From positions 15,238,501 through 15,302,500 of the forward strand of contig NC_060107.1 of the NCBI RefSeq assembly GCF_021155765.1: a DNA stretch of 64,000 nucleotides, given 5' to 3'. The notes beneath the pieces were generated by a model that saw only the letters and a program-made list of their open reading frames with translations, was not told the origin of the DNA and did not search any database. Below, one piece after another: positions 59,099 through 64,000 of the stretch. Both the position numbers and the translations under genes were made by a program. This stretch comes from Diprion similis (taxonomy: Eukaryota; Arthropoda; Insecta; Hymenoptera; Diprionidae). The first letter of the stretch is position 1, and each line of letters starts with the position of its first letter.

Positions 59099-61773
59099 TC
59101 AATACGGACGTGGAGGTGGGCCACCTCGCATCATGCCAGGAGGTGGTCCCCGCATTCCAGGAGGACCCATTGGCGGACCGCCACGACCCATCGGTGGCAT
59201 TCCAGGAGGCATTCCTGCAATAAAATGTATTTATTCTTTGACTGAACAACTTGAGAAAAAAATGATCATTTTTATGTTCTTGATATCTTGACAATAGTTT
59301 GAAAAGGAAAGGTCACTCAATTTGGTTTTGAAAATTTGCTTGCTTTACCCTGTTTTTCTGACTGAAATTACGCTTTTTCCCTGACTTTTTGCCGCAGCAG
59401 GTCACATTTTAGAACACTTTTTCTGTAAGTTTGAAACTGTTGAAATTGAATAATTTTTCAATAGAAAGCAATTCATGGGTACTGATTAATATGAATCTTT
59501 TTTTTTTCAAAATGAAAGGGCTGCACTGACGGATAATAATCTCCAGCAATATACCAATGTGGTGAACATGAATGAAACATCGTTACTACATAGTAGTTTC
59601 ATTCATGTTTAGTCATTAATTAACACTACCTGAATATTTTTTGAACAAGTTTTACTCTTTTCACAACTTTTGATTCAGATAGTGAGACCGATTCATTCTT
59701 AAGAATACACTGTCACAATGTTACGAACATTATCATTACCATGTTTATAGATAAATAATGATAAATCAATGCAAACAGAGTTCAATTAACTGTCAAACAA
59801 GTGGAGCGAGTGAGAAAAATGATGGAAAACTAGTTTAAATTATCAATGATAGTTGGAAATTTGAGAGATTGCAGTCATTACACAGTTCACAGCACTCAAC
59901 CGAAGTAATTTGAGGGAGAATGAGGGGTATTGCGGTTTGGAATATTCCGCACTTGCAAAAAAAAAAAAAATGAGGACGCTATACTTGATTTCCATGTGGA
60001 CTTATGTAGTGTAACGTGGCATTTCTCGAGCTAGTCGGGTAACAGTCCGGGAGGTGTTTTCGCAGCAGCCTGGGAGCTTAGGAGTCAGAACAGTTGCTCG
60101 AAAAGCAAAAGGTCCCGGGTTGAAATCCCGGTCCAATCCAGGCCGTGAAACATTTTTTCTCAACACGCCAGAATGGCACGTCACAGTAAATAACTCCAAA
60201 TATCAAAGTTCACAGATCTTAAATGCCTAAAAGAGCACAACAGCCAAATTCTACACGCAATTAATAAAAACATTCTAATGTATTTTTGTGATATGGAAAA
60301 ATAAAAAATGGCATTAAGTTGTGATATGACTACGCTGTTTTCATGCCACATCTATACTTATGATTGAAACCGAAATGTTTCAAGACCTTTTTAAAATAAA
60401 TACGATATGTAGAATGTGACAGTAATTCCTTTGTTCTCGTTTGAAATCTGTGAACTTGGATATTTGGATGGAAAGAGAAAGCAAAATTCAAAAAATTAAA
60501 ATTAATATAACGTGGCTAACTGTCAATAATAGATGGTTTTTGTGGCAAACGATGTGCTTCAGTGTATATTCAGAGTAAACCATCAGTTTTAGAATGCTTG
60601 TAGAAGAAGAAAAAGAAATGAGGCAGTTTTAGGGCAAATAAGATAACCACCGTGAATCCTGGAATAGCATATTTCTCGCAACTATTTTTGAGCGTAGTGA
60701 CTGATTCAAGAGTTTTTATGGGAAGCCATCTCATTTTTTCGTTAAACTTCCTAACTTCGGAAAACAAATCGTAAGGCTTTGAGATTATATTTTACAAATT
60801 ATTCGATTGTTAATATATGTAATAATTTATTGGGCCTAGCTGACCAGGGCAACCTTCTTAGCATCAAAATGATCATATCAAAAAAATTTTCATGATGAAT
60901 CAATGTTTTCGAGAAAGAATGAGATCGATTTTTATAAGAACTCTTAAATCTTTCCAACTTTTCCACACTGAACAAATTTCCCTGGCATTTGACGATTTTC
61001 AAAGTTTTCCAAGCAAGTATTCATCATATCTGGGCAGTAAATTTAAAATGTGGAGGGCAAAGAAAATGTCATTTTACCCATCATTCCTGGCGGTGGACCC
61101 ATCATACCAGGTGGTGGCCCGCCGACTGGCATGCGAGGAGGGCCTCCAGGGTGCATCTGGGGCGGCGCAGATACTTGGCCTCTGCCACCTGGGGTCATTA
61201 TTTGCTGGGAAGGGCCACCTACGCCGCGAACTGGACCTTGCAGGCCAGCGGGTACACCTGAGACGTTGGCAGGCATGCCGCGACCAGCTGCCCGGCCCAT
61301 TCCGGGACCTGGAGCAGCGCCAGGAATTGGAACACGAGGTAAGCCTTCTTCTGGAGGAGGGGGACCTTCTACTGTAAGAGAGACAATGTTCTCGCCTCGG
61401 AGAAGGACGAAGCCTAGAATTCTCTTCTCTTCACGTTCGGGTTGTTTGGTATTTTTTGGTTTTATCCTTCTGAACTCTTCGCAATCACCAAGAATCAGGT
61501 TCATATGCTTGTCGAACGCTTTGAAGGTGCCAATGAACGTTCTAGAGTCTTGTAGAATTATTCTAACTCTGAAGTTTATATGCTGAAGCATTTTGTTGTT
61601 CTTCCCGATCGTCTATGAAAAACGTGTAAATTTTAATTCATTTTCGATGTCAGGTTGAAGGAATGCAATCGCAGTCAAGTGGTAATACCGACTTGGTTAA
61701 CGCATTTCAGGTTAGAATAGTGATTATCGTTAAAGAAACGCTTAAGCGTGGTCTAAAAATTTAAACTTACCAT
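59099..61773 (-). CDS. SmB: Small nuclear ribonucleoprotein SmB/B'
   Basis: Three exons: 61771-61773, 61078-61612 and 59099-59214, giving 217 residues. The first coding exon is only the ATG, followed directly by GTAAGT. The Sm fold comes first: Sm1 [35 protein letters not shown], and Sm2 [18 protein letters not shown]. The C-terminal half is Gly/Pro/Met-rich with [16 protein letters not shown] and RG/GRG sites, which in this family are targets of symmetric arginine methylation and bind WW or GYF domains. SmB is a member of the heptameric Sm ring on U1, U2, U4 and U5 snRNA. A 1.86 kb intron splits the proline-rich tail, and most of the tail's last 38 residues are in the final exon. Without splicing, exon 2 would run on about 11 codons to a stop. 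Confidence 0.95.
59565..59609. repeat. Hairpin of 14-bp perfect arms
   Basis: AACATGAATGAAAC at 59565-59578 is the exact reverse complement of 59596-59609. The left arm resembles a stretch near 6020-6045 in the KARS intron, so it is probably the end of a dispersed element. Confidence 0.6.
60068..60143 (+). other. tRNA-like element (SINE head or tRNA pseudogene)
   Basis: A 76-base stretch with a perfect 5-bp T-stem (CCGGG/CCCGG) and a 7-base loop TTGAAAT, like a decayed TTCGAAT B box; an A-box-like GAGCTTAGGAG; a 4- to 5-bp anticodon-like stem (TTGCT/AGCAA); and outer ends GCCTGGG/TCCAGGC able to pair over 7 bp. Five extra bases separate the T arm from the 3' outer strand, and the anticodon loop is not normal, so it is unlikely to be a working tRNA. 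It fits the polymerase III head of a tRNA-derived SINE lying in the SmB intron. Confidence 0.4.
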
Positions 61774-62068
61774 TTTGAAGAATTGCGATTACACTTCTTT
61801 GTATGGAAACACAATATCGGTGGTTTATGCACCCCCGAATCCACTGTAAACGGTCTACAGTTTATACTCCTCACAACGTTGCTACTTTACTTATTTGTAC
61901 CGGCGAGCACAGATTACTGCGTACACACAGATGGAGGCAACACACTGCGACAAAACTTGTCCCTAGTTTGAAGAGCTATGTGAATGCGATTTGAGCGTCT
62001 CTTACGGGAAAAAGTGAAATTTTCGCTATTAAGGCCCCGCTGACCTGGCATGTCATATATATATTTCG

Positions 62069-62076
62069 TGACGTCA
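62069..62076. promoter_or_regulatory. CRE-like palindrome TGACGTCA
   Basis: A perfect CREB/ATF site, about 300 bp upstream of the SmB start codon. Confidence 0.4.
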
Positions 62077-62581
62077 GAAGCGGGGAAATTGGGTGAAAAC
62101 GCCTATACGAATCCTGCGATAACGAGAGTATGAATCTTACTCGGAAATATTTTAAATCGTAGCTTGAATAATAGTGTACGTGTGAATCTCCGTCACTGCT
62201 CAGGCAAATCGCTGATAATGTTTATAATAAAGAATGATGAAGTGAATAAAATCACGCGACAACAAACATGGCCGATCGGAGCTACCGCATGTTGAATATT
62301 CACTGATTGCGCTGTTCCACAATTTCTTTCACCCTCGCCAGGGAGATTCACACGTACAAAAGCACACACGTTATCCGGGAAAATTTATACTATCAGTTAT
62401 TTCTTTGTAAACATGGCTCGATTCGTATACGCGTTTTTCATGTGACAGCAGCCCGTTTATGGTCCACAAGAAGTATGTTTCGATCTGTAACTGACATCAT
62501 TGGTTGGATCTAACAGAACAAGCCAATGAAATCAGCGGCCTTAGTTCACCGTTCAACGTTCAGAGGCGCTGCACGTATTTA

Positions 62582-62589
62582 TGACGTCA
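62582..62589. promoter_or_regulatory. Second CRE-like palindrome TGACGTCA
   Basis: An identical 8-bp site 513 bp further upstream of SmB. Confidence 0.35.
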
Positions 62590-64000
62590 CGATTTGATAT
62601 TTTCAAGTCACTTCAGCGGCACCTTAAATATGAAAAAACAGAAAGGCGGCGATCGTCACCTATAAATATGGAGGGTAGAGAGAAGGAGGCACAACTCGGC
62701 GCTATACGTAATGATAAAACTCAAGAAAATAGTTTTAATGCGTATGAATTTCTCGATATATATATATGTATATACCCCGACTTCGAATTACAAATCCGAG
62801 AATAATCTGCGCCAGCACTGCCGTCGGCAAGAATTAGAACTATGATATGGCGAAATGTCGGCCGTAGCTAGCTTCATGTAAGAAGCACCAATACGGCCTC
62901 CATGCGGCCTCCTTCTCTGTGTCCTCCATAGTGAGCAGGGAGAAGAGCAGAAGAGCACTCTTCGGGTTTAAACCGCAAGAGGCGCTTATGCCGCATCTCG
63001 ACAGCTCTTCTCACTGACATATTTGCGCAGCAAATGACAGTCTCTACTGAGGAAGTTGGTCCTCCATATAATGCTTGCTTCCATGCAAGGCGCAACTTTG
63101 GTAAAATATAAAACGCGCTGAAAGGCGCGAAACTGCGCGCGCCCTTTGATTGGTTGCACGCCCAACCGCGCCGCGCCGCACTGCGCGCATAGAAAGCAAG
63201 CATTAGACTGGGGTTTTACTGTCTATGAGTTTTACATACGAATCCCCATGCTTGCCCGCGCCGCCGAAAGAGCGATGATCGCAACGAACCTAGTGGCGAC
63301 TAGTGAACTACCATCGTATCTTCAAATAGCGCCCCTACCCGTTTCAGTAGAGTTTTCAGACCTGTATGTAAAGGCCGAAGTATTGTATTTTGTTATTTTG
63401 AATAAACTCGAGTGGAATATTTTACATATATTCTTGAAAAATAATCATCGTCGTTCATGACTACAAATCTACAGTGTGATCACAGAGTACGTCATGTTGG
63501 GTTTACTTGACGGCAACTTGATGGTGATACATTACTGAGCTCTCGACTGACGACCAATTGAATGTTTACAAAGCAACAGACATTAACTGTGACTGTTTCC
63601 TTATCTCTCATTTTGTTGTTAGCACAGGCAAGACAGGGAATACGCAGTCCATGCTCTATGTATATGATTACGCTACGATCGTTTCGGTAAAGCAGGAGGG
63701 ATACAAAACTACTGTCAGTCATGACAACAAATAGCGAAACATGTTCATAGAGATGTAAAATGGCTTAATATTAGAACGTAGTAGGATAGCGATTTTGTAG
63801 AAATCCTCTTTTTTATATACTGCGTAAAGTCAAGGTAATAGAATAGCTCGTCGATTTCTGATTATTGACAAAGTTCCAACCGATTTTGAAAACATCAAAA
63901 TTAGATGTTTCATACTCTATTTCGACCAGTCCCATGTCGATCAGGCCACGCAATAAGAAGGCACAACAGACAAACCTAGAAATGTAGTTGTATCTTTCAA

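Larger units (their letters stand above)
61774..64000. other. Right-end region without a named gene
   Basis: Starts with the SmB promoter region. From about 62.87 to 63.25 kb the DNA becomes GC- and CpG-rich, with a CCAAT box on the minus strand near 63145 and a 109-codon minus-strand ORF (62874-63203) of odd composition that I do not trust. A perfect 10-bp inverted repeat (ATGCTTGCTT near 63071, AAGCAAGCAT near 63195) frames part of it. It could be a promoter of a gene beyond the window. I see no clear exon in the last 700 bp. Confidence 0.4.

Noticed and set aside
60068-60143. Functional tRNA gene
   Set aside because: The T-loop invariant bases are changed, the anticodon loop is not seven bases with T33, and five extra bases break the acceptor arm.
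61050-61586. Plus-strand ORF of 178 codons rich in Gly and Pro
   Set aside because: Shadow of the SmB Gly/Pro-rich exon on the other strand.
62874-63203. Minus-strand ORF of 109 codons at the right end
   Set aside because: Its length is explained by the high GC content there; composition is odd (Ala, Arg, Cys), it has no family match and it overlaps short inverted repeats.

Overview
The window is nuclear DNA from an insect. It is AT-rich, its genes have many small exons with GT-AG introns, and it carries Toll-pathway Tube beside conserved animal housekeeping genes. Protein similarity and the short-intron style point to a holometabolous insect, most likely Hymenoptera, possibly a sawfly, but the species cannot be fixed from sequence alone. 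I built gene models by joining open frames at splice sites and checking that reading phase is kept across every junction. All comparisons with known families are from memory; no search was run.

Layout, left to right. 1-1.5 kb: a transposon-like ORF fragment and AT-rich filler. 1.5-2.7 kb (+): OTUD6B deubiquitinase lacking its first exon. 3.1-7.8 kb (-): lysyl-tRNA synthetase, tail to tail with OTUD6B. 9.1-10.4 kb (-): TMEM231 of the ciliary transition zone, with a probable GC-AG intron. 10.9-12.7 kb (-): PQ-loop transporter SLC66A2, head to head with COG4 (13.5-17.5 kb, +). 17.9-19.5 kb (+): an unrecognised four-exon gene. 19.8-39.7 kb (-): one giant coiled-coil gene of about 52 exons, with a second 3' end near 33.6 kb and a possible third near 37.2 kb; it resembles what I remember of the insect gene yuri gagarin. 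40.4-41.9 kb (-): Tube. 43.2-43.7 kb (-): a decayed or unusual ORF. 45.7-48.5 kb (+): mitochondrial carrier of the BMCP1/UCP5 type. 51.0-51.6 kb (-): EMC5/MMGT1, head to head with EMSY (52.5-58.4 kb, +). 59.1-61.8 kb (-): SmB splicing protein. 61.8-64.0 kb: upstream DNA with two CRE palindromes and no gene I can name.

The genes do not form an operon or one pathway. They are a typical mixed euchromatic cluster: translation (KARS), splicing (SmB), Golgi traffic (COG4), ER membrane insertion (EMC5), chromatin (EMSY), cilium or sperm (TMEM231 and perhaps the coiled-coil gene), immunity and dorsal-ventral patterning (Tube). Intergenic and intronic DNA holds several foldback or MITE-like elements, a degenerate tandem array of about 134 bp units, a tRNA-like element and microsatellites.

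The parts most worth a second look are the isoform architecture of the giant coiled-coil gene (two or three nested 3' ends, a 16-nt microexon, and many same-length phase-0 exons), the unnamed 303-residue gene, the same-frame ORF pair split by two TGA codons, and the paired MITE copies in the EMC5-EMSY promoter.
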